This document shows positions 34,493-46,250 of a stretch of DNA of 64,000 nucleotides, in pieces. Origin of the DNA: Callorhinus ursinus (lineage: Eukaryota; Chordata; Mammalia; Carnivora; Otariidae); NCBI RefSeq assembly GCF_003265705.1, contig NW_020313005.1, positions 22,822,525 to 22,886,524 on the forward strand, written 5' to 3'. The position numbers and the translations under genes are program-made. Within the stretch, counting starts at the first letter, position 1; each line of letters starts with the position of its first letter. The notes under the pieces were generated by a model, which was not told where the DNA came from, did no database searches, and was given only the letters and a program-made list of their open reading frames with translations.

Positions 34493-35097
34493 TTTGCAGT
34501 CCCTATTCGAGAGATAATTTTCTTTTGTCAATCTCTTGGGTAGTTGCAAGAACAGGGAAGAGAGAGGTCGAGGCAGCCTGTGTGGGGGAGTTGAGCACAA
34601 GACAGACCCTTGGGGCCTTGCTTCCCTGACCCCTTGCTCCCTAGTGTCTTGTGACTGCACGGGCTTGGAGGACAGATGAAAGTAGTCAGCAACATCACAT
34701 GGAAGCCACTGCAATGCTTACTACAGTATCCCCTGCTTGCGAGGTGCGTGAGTACATGTGATTGGGTGAGGTAAGAGTGCGAACAATAAAAAAGGAGGAA
34801 ATGTGTTTGGATGAGACCTAAGGAGGCAAACAGTTATAGAGACGAGACCTACGGTGTCGGAGATTGCCAGTATGAATGCTATGTTCACAATGCCCCTTGT
34901 GCAGGGTCTGAGAAGGTTCTGGAGCCTCAGCCAGCTCACCAGTCCCCCTTACGCTGGATGGCGGGCGCTGAAGCCCAGGCAGGGATGGGCCCCACATTCT
35001 CCATGCTTTCCCAGGGTATCTGTGCCATTATTCCATCCACTGGGAATGCCCTCAGCTCTGCCTCCGGGATTTTGATGTTTTCTCCATTCCAAGTGAA
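34493..35097. other. Unique non-coding stretch
   Basis: No gene or repeat family was recognised. Confidence 0.4.
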
Positions 35098-35112
35098 CAG
35101 CAGAAGTCTTTA
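35098..35112. repeat. Target-site duplication, left copy
   Basis: CAGCAGAAGTCTTTA recurs exactly at 35323-35337. Confidence 0.92.
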
Positions 35113-35322
35113 TTTTTTTTTTATTTCTTTTTAAAAATTTTTAAAGACTTTATTTATTTATTTGTCAGAGTGAGAGAGCACAAGCAGGGGGAGTGGCAAG
35201 CAGAGAGAGAAGCAGGCTCCCGGCTGAGCAGGGAGCCCAATGCGAGACTCGATCCCAGGGCCCTGGGATCATGACCCGAGCCAAAGGCAGACGCTTAACT
35301 GACTGAGCCACCCGGGCGTCCC
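35113..35322 (-). mobile_element. Can-SINE, minus strand, full length
   Basis: The minus strand has a GGACGCCCGGGTGGCTCAGT head, a GCGTCTGCCTTTGGCTCGGG middle, a CT-rich part and a tail of AAATAAATAAA followed by a long A/T-rich extension. A perfect 15-bp target-site duplication flanks it. Confidence 0.97.
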
Positions 35323-35337
35323 CAGCAGAAGTCTTTA
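35323..35337. repeat. Target-site duplication, right copy
   Basis: Exact copy of 35098-35112. Confidence 0.92.
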
Positions 35338-37374
35338 AAAAGTGTGCCTGGCCGTGGTTCTGTGAAGGACACAGGTGCCTGGAGCAGAGATAAAGGAGAG
35401 CGGTGAAGCCTGCCTCCGGGCCCACAACCTAACGTTGAGAAGACTGACAGAGGCCTCCTCACCAGCTCAGATGCGCTTGCAGATGCTGCTGCTTCTTGAG
35501 GATCCTTCTCCTCCTCGCAGATGAGCAAGAGCCAGTTCTGCCATTGGATGGTGCGGTGTTGGTTTCTCAGATACACAACTCCCTAGCAGTGGATTAGAGG
35601 CCTTGTAGTGTCCTGGAGAATGACTTCTCTGTGATTAATGGAGGCCTTGCCTTTAAAACGGCCCAGCTCCTTTTTGCATTTGCCATAAGCCATGCATGTG
35701 CTCCTCAGAGAAAACAAGAATAGAAAAAACTATTTGCAAGATAAGTAAAGAGAAATGTAATCCCTGAGTGGAATGAAGGGTGCTTTGAAATGAATGGGAG
35801 ATAATCCTTTTGTTGTCTATTACAAATGCACTTTATTTTTACATTATCTGGCTATGAGAATGTGCCATTCGCTCTAGTGACAAAGCCACTTCAGTGTCTT
35901 CTCTTTATGTCATATGACGTGTGGACTGCAAGTGGAGTTTATTGCCTGGGGTCTGAGGCCGCCTGCCCAATGGGGACAGCTGGGCCATGTGGCCACTGAG
36001 GCTCTCGACAGAATGAGTTCTGTATCAGGCTCAGGACAGCGGTAAAAAGGAGGCTTAGGGCAGTGAAGGAACAAATGTCCACCACCCCCCCACACACACC
36101 CGCTCCAGAGGCTGAAAAACCAAGCACTCTATTCACATAGGCTTGCAATAACTCAGAGAGTCATAACTCAGTCCCTTGCTCCGTCTGAGACCTGGGACTG
36201 ATCTCTCTGTTTCATGACCTGGCATTCAGTACTCTTAAAGGGACAGCAGGAAATTTCCAGGGCCTTGTGAGACAGCATTGCTTCCGAGGTTCCTTTCCTC
36301 CTCCCTCCTCTCCCGGGAGCCTTTCTGCTACACGTGGGAATCTCTGTTCCCGGGAACAACTTTTCGGAAGCTCACTTTTCTCCCCCCGTGCTGATCTGTC
36401 GACTCCTGCAGAAAGCTTTGGAGGACCTCACCCCGTGGATTCCTGGAGAAGGTGGAGCACGTTATGAATGATCTTTCTATCTCACACTCTTGGTGGGTAA
36501 AATGACTCCCATGTTAGTACCTAGAATGCTTGAGAGCTCGTGTGATCACTGGTCAGGAAAATATCATGGGGAGGGCGTCAGTTATCATGTCACTGTCCTG
36601 TGTAAATGCTTCGGGGCCTTCCATGCCGGGATCATCCCCCACCCAGATAGCCCTTACCGAGTGACTAAAAGATGAAGACAACCTAACTTTCTCCAGTTTG
36701 TGCACATATCCCTCATTTCATCCCTCCCTTCACTCCCGTAGAAGGAAGACAGGAGGGCTGAGGCTCACCAGTGTCTCTCAAAACCACTTCGTCCTGAAGT
36801 CGCCTCCCCAACATAATGGTTTGAGCATGGCAAGCCATGGAAATAATGTTTTGTCACACCTTCCAACTGAACCCGGGGAGATGTCTGCTCAGGCTGCTTG
36901 CACCTCATCCTTGTCATTTCCACCGTCCCATGATCCCCAGCGGTATCCAAAAGCCCACCCGGAAGGCAGAGTTGGGGTTGGGGGTAGCTGCTTACAGAGA
37001 CCAGCTCTTGGGCTTGTGTTCTGCCTCCCAAGAGCTTACAGTTTCAGAAAAAGAAACTGATTGCAGCAGATATATCCAGAATATTTTGACCACATAATGG
37101 AAACACGAAGCTATTGCCTTGAAGATACGTATAACATACCTCTTTTAATAATATAATCCTTTTTCTCATCAGGAAGAAACAAGTTTAAGTGCATTTGGAG
37201 GTGGGAAATGAAGGTTGGCCAGCTAAGGCAATTGGATAAAAAGGATGGGAAGCTTATAAGTCCAGGGAAAAACAAATGATTTTCTAGCAATAACCCAGAG
37301 AGCCTGACCTTAGAGAGGGTCGATCCCACTTCTAGCCCTTCGGGTGGCTGGTTCACTGGTTCCGTTTAAGGCAT
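35338..37374. other. Unique non-coding stretch
   Basis: No gene was found. A weak antisense L2-like patch (cccaagagcttacagtttcag) lies at 37020-37065. Confidence 0.4.
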
Positions 37375-37630
37375 GAGCTGAGCAACAAATTAAGTAAAGT
37401 GTCCCCAATAAATGCTAATAAGCCCCAAGAGGAAACAGGGGCATTCCCATGCATACCAAATATACTCATTAGCATCCCTGCTATTATGAAGAATAGCAAA
37501 ATGACCTTGCAATCATTAGAAGCTTAAAATGCTATGACTTAAGTTTAGAGGGACACATACTACATTGTAAAACCTAATTAGTGTTACCTTTGCTAATTGC
37601 CGCCTAGCACTAAGCTAGATAAAATAAATG
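37375..37630. promoter_or_regulatory. Candidate conserved non-coding block with homeodomain site
   Basis: The block is AT-rich and repeat-free, with the palindromic homeodomain-type site CTAATTAG at 37574-37581 and further TAAT cores. Enhancer function is a guess from appearance. Confidence 0.25.
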
Positions 37631-38261
37631 CATGATGGACGTTCGGGGACATCAGATATAACCCCACCACCACTTTTAAAGGAAGTGAAATTATAGGAGA
37701 AGAGCCATCTGAAAAGATGTTTGTCTGAATGGTTGTGAGTGGTTTGAGCGAAGTGAGGGAAGCATGGGCAGTCCGTGCGTTTATTTGTGTGAATCCTAAA
37801 TGCTGAAATTTTCTCCTGAGAACACTGTTCCTCTCCTGTATTTCTCTAAGGTGAATGCCGGGATGCCACACAATAGGGGGAAATTACTGTAGCACCAAAA
37901 TCCATCCCCAGCGTGAAAACAGATGTTGAGGGATACAGCGAAATTATCTCTCACGGGCAGTCAGAAGATTCAGCCCTCTCCCAGCCCAGACCTGCAGCCA
38001 GGACGTGTCCACGAGTGGATCCGTCCACTAGATGAACTTGGCTTGAGTCTCCCATTCACCCCTGGAGGAGGCTCGGGGAGCGCTCGTGTGGGACGGTGAG
38101 GAAATTCCAGGCACCTTACCAGCTCAGGGTCACTGTGGCCCATCGTGCCCGGGGCACAAAGCTCAGGTCAGGTCCTAGTGTCTCTTTACCCTGCAGACAA
38201 AACCAAACATAGTCAAAAAGGTTGAACCTCCAACCACACCGACCCTCTAGAAGTGTGTGCC
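37631..38261. other. Unique non-coding stretch
   Basis: No gene or repeat family was recognised. Confidence 0.4.
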
Positions 38262-38301
38262 TGTGCATGCACACACACGCGCGCGTGCGCGCGCGCGCGC
38301 G
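38262..38301. repeat. 40-bp perfect alternating purine-pyrimidine tract
   Basis: The bases alternate purine and pyrimidine without a break, passing from TGTGCATG through (CA)n into (CG)n. It includes about a dozen CpG steps. Such tracts are the classic Z-DNA-forming sequence. Confidence 0.95.
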
Positions 38302-38754
38302 AGCGCCAGAGCTGCGCCTTGCTTCCAGCTGTGCTCAACATTCGTAATACGGTTGTGAAAGGGAAATTATTTTCCTGGGCTTGTCAGGGTATTTTTCCTC
38401 CTTCAGAATAAATGATAGCTGATTTTTCCAGAAACAAGTCTGTCACTTGTGCCTCTCTCAGGGGCCCTCCTGAGTATATCCTAAATGGTGCGGATTAAAA
38501 TCAAGTCATAAAGTTTTACAGCCAGCCATAGTCGTAAAACTAGTTTAGAGCTTTGTTTTCATGCTAGGTTCTGAGGAGGGCGAGGGGTCCTGTGAGGTCC
38601 CTCCGCCTCTGCTGGGGCAGGAGGCAAGGAGGGAGACAAAAACAGAGGCCTCCCTCCACCCAGGCAGCTGCTCTTAGCTACTTTAAATATCGAGTGTGTG
38701 TGTCAAATTTCATTTGGAAAAGCAAAACTTCCATGGTTAAAAATAGCTGGAAAG
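38302..38754. other. Unique stretch with muscle-type motif pair
   Basis: The block at 38335-38565 is AT-rich and conserved-looking. A CAGCTG E-box (38665-38670) and a perfect MEF2-type site TTAAAAATAG (38737-38746) follow. Confidence 0.35.
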
Positions 38755-38890
38755 TCACCAAGGGGCCACTGAGGACCAGGGAGGCTATGTGATTTCCCTC
38801 GGGTGCACCGAGACACCGGCAGGGCCAGAACCAGAAATCGGGCCTCCTGGATCCAGGGTTCCGTCCCGAGGTTGAGGTTCAAGGCACGTG
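38755..38890 (-). mobile_element. MIR SINE, antisense, diverged
   Basis: 'ccactgaggaccagggaggctatgtgatttccc', then 'ccggcagggccagaaccagaaatcgggcctcctggatccaggg' matches the reverse complement of MIR from its core to its head. Confidence 0.6.
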
Positions 38891-39411
38891 AGGAGCACCA
38901 ACTGTCCCAAAGTTGGTGATGCCTTATACTCCATAACTGTTGACTTCCTGAAGGACATCACACTCCAACCTTACTTTTACAGATAGTCTCAGGCCTTCTT
39001 AAGTAAGATTTCTTTCACTGGGCTCAATTTCCCAGGGATAACAGGGACCTCACTTGGTGAGGGAAGACTCAACATTCCGCTTGCTGATGCCTCAGCCTCC
39101 CCTCCAGCACTGCCCCGGCTCCAGGGACAGCACGGCCTTTCTTCTTTGACTCAGCTGGGCAGGGCTGGATTTTCAAAGCGAAACTGGCTCAGTGTGATTG
39201 CTGGAGTCGGTGCATTTGCCTTGATGATTAGGCCACCTGGCTTCTCGGGGATAGGCTCCTGTCATTTGCTGCCTGACAGCGTTAGTACCAGCAAGACAGA
39301 TTAGCAGCTAGAACCGCCTCTCCACCTGCCGCCCATGTGGCCTCCACCCAGCGATGGCGCCCTCACAGGACGTCCCCACAGGCTCCCCCGACGCGAGACT
39401 TCGGTAGCATC
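38891..39411. other. Unique non-coding stretch
   Basis: No feature was recognised. Confidence 0.35.
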
Positions 39412-39472
39412 GCCCCTTCACCTTCCTCTTCCTCCTCCCTGTCCTTCCTCCCACCCCCACCCCCATCCTTTG
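39412..39472. repeat. Pyrimidine-rich tract
   Basis: About 60 bases are almost all C and T, ending in C-runs. It could form a triplex or C-rich structure. Confidence 0.7.
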
Positions 39473-41484
39473 CAATAGCTCAAGAGAAAGAAAATGGAGC
39501 TGCTGATAATTAAAATTATGTCTTTGTTCCACCAATGTATGAAACTTTGGGAAGTCATTATCAGAGCCAGACAGTGATATTTTGATATCCCCGAATCTTT
39601 TTGATATAAGGAATAAAGTTCTAAGGCATGAGGAGCTAGAGCGCCATGCTATTTCTTAATCGCCCTTTATAATTTGCAGTATCTTGGGATGCTTCTCAGA
39701 TGTTTCCACTGTGGCTTATGTACACTTCAAACCCATGTGTCGTTAAATGCAGAAGCTAGGTACTGAATTAATGAAGGCAGCTTCAAAAGCCCACCTCTCT
39801 GGCAGGCTGAAGATCTAAGAGCAAACTCAGAGAGGGTGATGGGGCTTTGAAAAGTACTAAGCACAAACAATAAACCTCATTAAATAAAGTCAGCAGAGTG
39901 GACTCGGAACTGTAATCAGGCGAGTGGGGGACCGAAGAGGGGACAGTCAGCGTGACAACTGACTCTGTCCGGGAGCTGGGAGTGGGGGGGGCAGATGGGA
40001 GAGACAGTCATGTGACCCAAATAGAAGCAGCGCTAAGGGATGTGGTCTGGAGGATGCTAGGAGAGCACGGGGCACAGGCAGGACACTGTGCTGACCGACT
40101 GGGGTCGACAAACACTCTGAGTTGAAAAGTGGGGTCACTGGCTCCTCTTCTACTCCCCTCGGCTGCTTTAGTAACGTCTTAAGAAGGCAGAGCATTTGAG
40201 CAGGGCCTACAAAGGAAGAGAGAAGCTGACAGAAACTGCTCAGCTGTCAAATGAATTCCCTGAAGCCCTGTGCTAGCACACGCAGTCACTCTGTCAAACA
40301 GAAGTGGAGCAGGGACATCTACAACCCTCAGTGTACCTCTGCACACAGCCAGGGAGTAGGAAACTTGGGGTTCAGTCACTATTAACGGGAAAGTTCTTCA
40401 TGGGATTCGTTTGACAGCTACCGCACGTTGGATGATCATAGTGCCAGACCCGTGCATGGGTTTTCAGAAGTGGATTGGGGCTGCTGGGTAATATGAGGGG
40501 AAGTGAGAGCAGGACACAGCAGGCGTGGGAAGGAGGACCGCTCGGCATTTGGGCCTCCTGCTTTTCCCCCTAGACTCCTCCTGCAGAGAAGTTGAGGGCC
40601 TTGGCCAAGTGAAGGCTGGCCCTCTGGGATGGCCACTGCAGACCCTTTCTTGGCCATGATGGCTGTCCAGCTGCCCATCCTAGGGACAGGGTGCTCTCTG
40701 AAGGCTTCTCAGTGAGGAGCTCTGTTCTCTCTCTTGAACCTACTGAGCACCACATCATTCTCCTCCTGTTTCCACCCCAACTCCCTCCAATAATTATGTC
40801 TCCATTTTAATTCAAGAGTTTATAGAAATTACACTGACCCTTCCCCTGAGAATGAAAGGACGTGGGATCCTCCACCAGATTTATTTGTGATTGTGGCTGG
40901 GGGTTTATTTAAGCTAATTTTATTACTCATGACACTGACAATTTCTGCAGTGAATGCAGTTATAGGCTATGATTGGCTGCCGCAGCTAAGGGCTAAAAGT
41001 ACCACTTCCTGGGATATGCAAGAAAGAAAGGCAGAGGATGTTAGAAAAATAGTCAGTCACAGCACTATTTTTTTTATAAAGTGACCCCCCAAACTTTCGT
41101 TTAAAAAAACAAGCTAATTTAATTTCCCAGACACCCTGCAAAACATATCTAATTATCCACTCCTAAATCGCTCTCATAATTTTTCCAAAATTCTCTGTTG
41201 TTGATGCCTTTGTGAGTTCTTGTCTACAAGCAAAGAAGCTGCCATCTCAATGCACGGGTCCCCACACAACCTACTCAAGATGACTCCTCCTGATGCTATG
41301 CTCGGAAGTCCTGATACAGCTCCTAATGTGTTAGCTCATTGAATCAGGAAATATTTGAAACCTAAGACTTAAGTTGTCATCATCTATAGTTGTAGAAGCA
41401 ATAAAAGGAATTGACCTCTTTCTTAAAAAAAATTTTCCTTGTTCTTTGTTCTAAGAGGAAAACTTAAAAAAAAAAAAACAACTG
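39473..41484. other. Unique stretch with conserved-looking core
   Basis: The block at 40855-41060 is repeat-free and rich in TAAT and ATTGG cores. An A-run lies at 41467-41479. No gene was found. Confidence 0.4.
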
Positions 41485-41905
41485 GATACCAAGTCAGAAC
41501 AAGTTGTGATATAGCCGCACAATGGCATAGTCCTGAGCAGCAGGAAGGAATGAAGTACTAACATGCACAACAACGAAGACGAATCTCACAATAGTTATGC
41601 CAAGTGAAAGTAACCAGCCCCCAAAAGGAGTTTCTACTACATGATTCCATTTTGTAAAGTCCTAGAAAAAGCAAACTTCTTTTTTAAAACAGAAGGCAGA
41701 AAGTTGCTTGCCTGGAGGAGGGCAAAAGGGAGAGATTACAAAAGCGCACAAGAAAACCTTGGGGTTGATGGATACGTTCATTATCCTGATTGCAGTGATG
41801 GCTTCATGGTGAACATGTGTCACAACTTCTATAATTGTACACTTTAAACATGTGCAATTTACTGTATGCTGCTTATATGTCAATAAACCTGTTAAAACAA
41901 ACACA
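41485..41905 (+). mobile_element. Old L1 3' end, plus strand
   Basis: 'ggcatagtcctgagcagcaggaaggaatgaagtactaac', 'tacatgattccattttgtaaag', 'ttgtacactttaaacatgtgcaatttactgtatg', and 'tcaataaacctgttaaaac' are the L1M 3' UTR in sense orientation. Only the last few hundred bases are present. Confidence 0.88.
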
Positions 41906-41914
41906 CCCTTTATT

Positions 41915-42080
41915 AAGCCCTGGCTTCACCATTGTCTAAGTACGTGACCTTAACTTCTCTGGACAATAGTTCACTCACCTGTAAAATAGGAATGATAAGG
42001 CCTGCCCCACAGGGGTATTAGGACCAACAACATGAGAAAATCCAGGTATGTATATACACTAATAAATTCGTGAATGGCAT
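41915..42080 (+). mobile_element. MIR SINE fragment
   Basis: 'ctggcttcaccattgtctaagtacgtgaccttaacttctc', then 'cacctgtaaaataggaatgataaggcctgccccacaggg' is MIR in sense orientation. Confidence 0.85.
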
Positions 42081-42799
42081 TCATCAACTTGAATTGCTGT
42101 AGAAGTGAAAGGATTCAAAGCAGTTGCTCTGGGGCCTGGCCCATTACCTTGCAGAAAGCCGGTACTCCATCTTTGTTTAACTAAACCGAAGGAGAACATC
42201 TGACACTTAGTAAACCTCGATTGGCACCGCAGCGTCTAAATATTATCTATTCATTGAACTTCTGATAAGGAATCATGGACTCCTGAAATGGTACATCCTA
42301 GAACACAAGGGAGACAAGAAAGCCCAGGCACCACATCCTAACTTCGGGCAGATAGGACGGAATGATGTCTAGCACCCGATTCGGGGTGCTTGGCCCTGCG
42401 TTTACAGAGGATGCTCAATGAAGGAGACCACTGTGAATAGGGTGATGGAGACGAAAGTCCTAGAATGTTTGGTGTGCTCTGCTATGCTCTTCTCTAATGT
42501 AAGAATTGATCTGTAGAGAGTCTGATAAGAATCTGGTAAGAGGCCTTTAAATTCACAACACAGCAAAGTGGAATTGAGGTGGGGGCTGAACTGAGCTCCC
42601 TTGCCTCAAAGACTCTTCCATGCCCCAGTAAGCTCTGAATTGTAAATTGTCTGATGCCAACCTTTTGTGGCTGCTGTCTGGATTAGCAGCCCGAACTCTC
42701 AGAATTTTCTCCCCAGCTTCCCAGCAATCAATTCAGCCCACTTGATCACACACCTGCCTCACTCCAGCCCGTACCATGTTTGTTTTTGTTGCCCTTTCA
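42081..42799. other. Unique non-coding stretch
   Basis: No gene was recognised. Faint MIR/L2-like patches near 42390 and 42560 are too weak to call. Confidence 0.35.
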
Positions 42800-42990
42800 G
42801 ATTCCAAAATACTTTCACAAAGTTACCACATTTAGTCCTCACCTTCGTTCTGTGGGGTATATAGAACAGGCCCTACAGGATTCCTGTTTATGGTTAAAGG
42901 AATCGGAATCGATGCCTGTGTCAGTACAAGATTTGCTCAAGATCCCTCACTGAACAGAGGGGAGAGAAGAGTCAAGTCTCTACCTTCTAA
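42800..42990 (-). mobile_element. MIR-family SINE, antisense, diverged
   Basis: 'aaaatactttcacaaagttaccacatttagtcctcacc', 'ctgtggggtatatagaacaggc' and 'gatttgctcaagatccctcactgaac' follow the reverse complement of a MIR-family element. Confidence 0.6.
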
Positions 42991-43059
42991 CATCTGTTCT
43001 TATGCTCTTCCTCCCTTCCCCAAGGAGATGAATGACATCACCCTTGGCTAACTCATTCT

Positions 43060-43195
43060 GAAGGCAACATTATGCTTATTCCCATTTTGCCCATGTGACA
43101 GAAAGAAGTAATGTGACTTACATAAGGTCACACAGTGGTTGAGTAGAGATTAGATCTTGCCAAGTGCAGCCTTCTTCCACTGTACCAGTTTCATC
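43060..43195 (-). mobile_element. MIR SINE, antisense
   Basis: 'cttattcccattttgcccatgtgacag', 'gtgacttacataaggtcacacagtggttgagtagag' is the MIR core on the minus strand. Confidence 0.85.
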
Positions 43196-44699
43196 TCCAA
43201 TGTTTGGTCCATTTCAAACATTATTTTCACCGTGCATGTCATTCTGTGGCCTTTACATTCTGGGCCAAGGTTGGGGAGACCTTGGGGTGTTCGAGGGTGG
43301 TGGGGAGGAGAGGGTGTGAAATGTAAACCTACTCAGTACAAGAGCCCAGGTCCCTGCCTCTCCCATTTCCTCCCTACAAAAATGGATGGGCTGTGGGATA
43401 ACATACTTCACAAGTTGGTAAGGAATGAGCAGTGACCCTTTTGACTTCACGAATTTGGAAAAAGAACAGCATGGAAGCTAAATTTGGGCAGATAAGAGAA
43501 TCCTCCTTGGAAAGCACGCTGACCATGACCATCATCTGTAATGCTCCTTACTCCTTAGCCTCCAATCCTCAAGGCATCTCCCCACCATTCCACTGACAAG
43601 ACACCTTGTCTTTTAGTCTTAGAGTGATGAATGCACGCTTGCTCTAATATTCATAGGCTACATTCAACACTGAACCTGAGCAATTATCAGGAGTTTTGGA
43701 AAGTCAGACTCTGATGTTGCAGATGACATGATACCTCAATTATTCCAAAGCAACGATTTCCAAGCGGCCTTCTCTAATTTTGTGCCCAGTTTGCCTTGCA
43801 GGGATCCCTGCATGCTCCCCTCCACCATTGCCGCCTGCCTTTCCCACATTCTTCCAGAAGGCTAGTCAAGGTGAAGCGGTGTCGGACAGGGAGGCTGATC
43901 TCTGGTTCCCGTGCTGACCTCAGATTTTGCGTTTTGAGCCCACTCAGAACCATTATCCTCTTTTCTGAATGTTGAAGGTTTCTTTTTCTCCCCCCTGCCC
44001 GAGGAGACATTTATAAAACTGATCACCACTGGAATGTGACTTTTCCTGTCAAGGGTGGGACAGAATAAAGAATGTGATCATTATTCTCTGCTCATAAAAG
44101 AGACCTCCCTCCAGCTGTTATTCAAAAGACAATCTACACCCTCCCGGCACTGGGGCACCCTGCAGACTGGCATTCCCCAGGCAAGGACCAGCCCGATGCT
44201 TCGTGCGTGGGACCAAGGTGTCCACCAAATGCCGAGCTTGGCTCTCCAGCCCAACTGTTCAATAATGCTCTAATTAACTACTGCAAACTTCAGAGGACCC
44301 AGCTAACTATAATTGAGAGATCAACAGAGGCTGCATGGAGTCAGACATGCATACTAATTACTGAATTATCCAACACCTGTTTTGGAATGTAGCACTGAAA
44401 CATGGCTGTGTTTTCAGGCACTTAAACTTCTAGTTTAAGTGAAAAGTTTGTTTGTAGTGAGCAGAGTGAAGCCCTCTACTGTCCGATGAACCATACCCTC
44501 TTATTGGCACTGGTAGGTAATCAAGTGAGGGCTAATGGAGTACGAATGAAGGCAGTAAATGAAATATCCATGCACTTAGACCTCAGGAGGGATTCTGAAG
44601 GGGAAGAAAGGGAATGCTTCAAATGGATATAAATGACTACATTGATGTCACGACAGAAGCAATGCTCAGGATTAGCACACTTCACTATGCACTTCCGCA
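43196..44699. other. Unique stretch with homeodomain-type cluster
   Basis: No gene was found. At 44215-44400 two TAATTA sites (44271-44276 and 44355-44360) and other TAAT cores lie in a repeat-free block. Confidence 0.4.
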
Positions 44700-44735
44700 T
44701 GAACTTTGCAGAGGATGTCACCATACTGAGATTCC
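44700..44735 (+). repeat. 36-bp direct repeat, copy 1
   Basis: It matches 45941-45976 in the same orientation at 32 of 36 bases (shared core CATACTGAGATTCC). Confidence 0.85.
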
Positions 44736-44861
44736 ATTTCAGAGTGTTGCATGTTTCTGCACTCTTTGCATCCGGCTCCTCCCTCCTGCAGAACCCTGGG
44801 TTTGTCCCACCATCTAAAGTGCTTATCATGAAGGGCTGTTGATGGGCCAACACTAATTAGT

Positions 44862-44927
44862 GTCTTTGTTAAGACCAGGTGGAATGGGATGGGGGCAAGG
44901 ATGTCCAACGAACTGTGAAGAGGAGAG
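44862..44927 (+). repeat. 66-bp inverted repeat, left arm
   Basis: Its reverse complement matches 46135-46200 at 61 of 66 bases. The conserved core includes GGGATGGGGGCAAGGATGTC. I could not assign a family. Confidence 0.92.
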
Positions 44928-45404
44928 GGTATCAAAGAGTCAAGATCTCGAAATGGACAAGAGCAGAAGAGCAAGGGCCAAGAGGAGAGAGTGCAGAGTC
45001 AGGGTGAGGAGTGGATTGAGCATGGGAAGAAAAGGAAGTCTCTTTTTACCAATTTGCTTCCATAACCCATCATCAGTGAACTCAGACAGTGGTGAAATCA
45101 CACTTACCCTGTGAGCCTCACAATTTCTTAGATGGAACATTTGTTGCCAAATCGAAAAATGAAACCTCTTTTCAAAGCCCCAAACACCCTAGAATTACAC
45201 AAGACAATGGGGCAGGCCCGGGGCCCACAACCTGAGGTAGCTTGGGAGCCAGCTGGCTGCCCCCCGCTCTATGCTCCAGCTAATTGCAACTGTCTTATTC
45301 AGAAAAGAAAGGAGTCCCAGTTACCACGAAAGAATGAACAAATAAATAATAAATAAAAAACAAACTCAGTAGTGCTGGCTTTTTCTCAGTTGGAAGAAGA
45401 AGGC
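44928..45404. other. Unique non-coding stretch
   Basis: No gene or repeat family was recognised. Confidence 0.35.
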
Positions 45405-45465
45405 TTTATGATGATAATGATAATGATGATGATGGCAGTGATGGAGATGATTAATATGATCATGG
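45405..45465. repeat. Imperfect (GAT)n tract
   Basis: GATGATAATGATAATGATGA and further GATG units are interrupted by several changes. Confidence 0.8.
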
Positions 45466-45737
45466 GCATTTACCACAACACAAACAAAACTCAAATAGAT
45501 CTAAGGTTTCTAGGATTCTAGGGTGGTCTGTACTTGAACGGTCTTTCCTAAGAAATTCAATACATTGGATAAAAATAAGCCTGAAAATTTCTCAGAACGT
45601 CCATTTCAGGAACGTAGTCTAGGTTTCCATGTTGCCATCATTGCTCAAGGAAGGCTGTGCCAATAATGAATGCAACATGAAAATGTTCTTGTGGAAAAAA
45701 GAAATAACTTTAACTGAGGGTACCCATTTAAAATAAA
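45466..45737. other. Unique non-coding stretch
   Basis: No feature was recognised. Confidence 0.35.
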
Positions 45738-45928
45738 GCACATCAGTGGGGAGGTGGGGGGCGGAGATGGGTGAAACAGGCGATGGGGAGTAAAGAGTGC
45801 CCTTACGGTGAAGAGCACTGAGTCATGTATAGAACTGTTGAATCACTATATTGTACACTTGAAACTAATACAACACTGGATGTTTACTACACTGGAATTA
45901 AAATTTTAAAAACTTAATAAAAATAATA
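45738..45928 (+). mobile_element. Carnivore-type L1 3' end, 5'-truncated
   Basis: A G-rich start (gtggggaggtggggggcgg), 'gagcactgagtcatgtatagaactgttgaatcactatattg', 'acttgaaactaatacaacactggatg' and an A-rich end are the extreme 3' UTR of an L1. The G-rich part is typical of the L1 3' UTR polypurine tract. Confidence 0.85.
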
Positions 45929-45940
45929 CTGAAGGGAACT

Positions 45941-45976
45941 TGGACGTTGCAGAAGATGTCGCCATACTGAGATTCC
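45941..45976 (+). repeat. 36-bp direct repeat, copy 2
   Basis: See 44700-44735. It lies just after the inserted L1 3' end. Confidence 0.85.
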
Positions 45977-46134
45977 TTATGTTTCCTACTATGGATCCAA
46001 GAGCACTTGAAGGTGAATCTTTCCAGACTTGACGCACTTCTGCTTTTGAGATCTTTCTCACTGCTAAAATGTAAAAATGAAGAAGTGATTGTTATCCAAG
46101 ACCGAAGAATATAGTACCTATGGACATCAGATTT

Positions 46135-46200
46135 CTCTCCTCTTCACGGTTAGTTGGACATCCTTGCCCCCATCCCACTCCGCCTGGTTTTAACAAAGAC
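46135..46200 (-). repeat. 66-bp inverted repeat, right arm
   Basis: This is the reverse-complement partner of 44862-44927 with five mismatches. Confidence 0.92.
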
Positions 46201-46250
46201 TATGTACAATCTCAATGTAGAATTTCTGTATCAATTTTGAGTCTGTGGAA

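Noticed and set aside
34255..34714. Frames with poly-Gly or poly-His runs
   Set aside because: The runs come from translating the (TGG)n repeat; there is no supporting gene structure.
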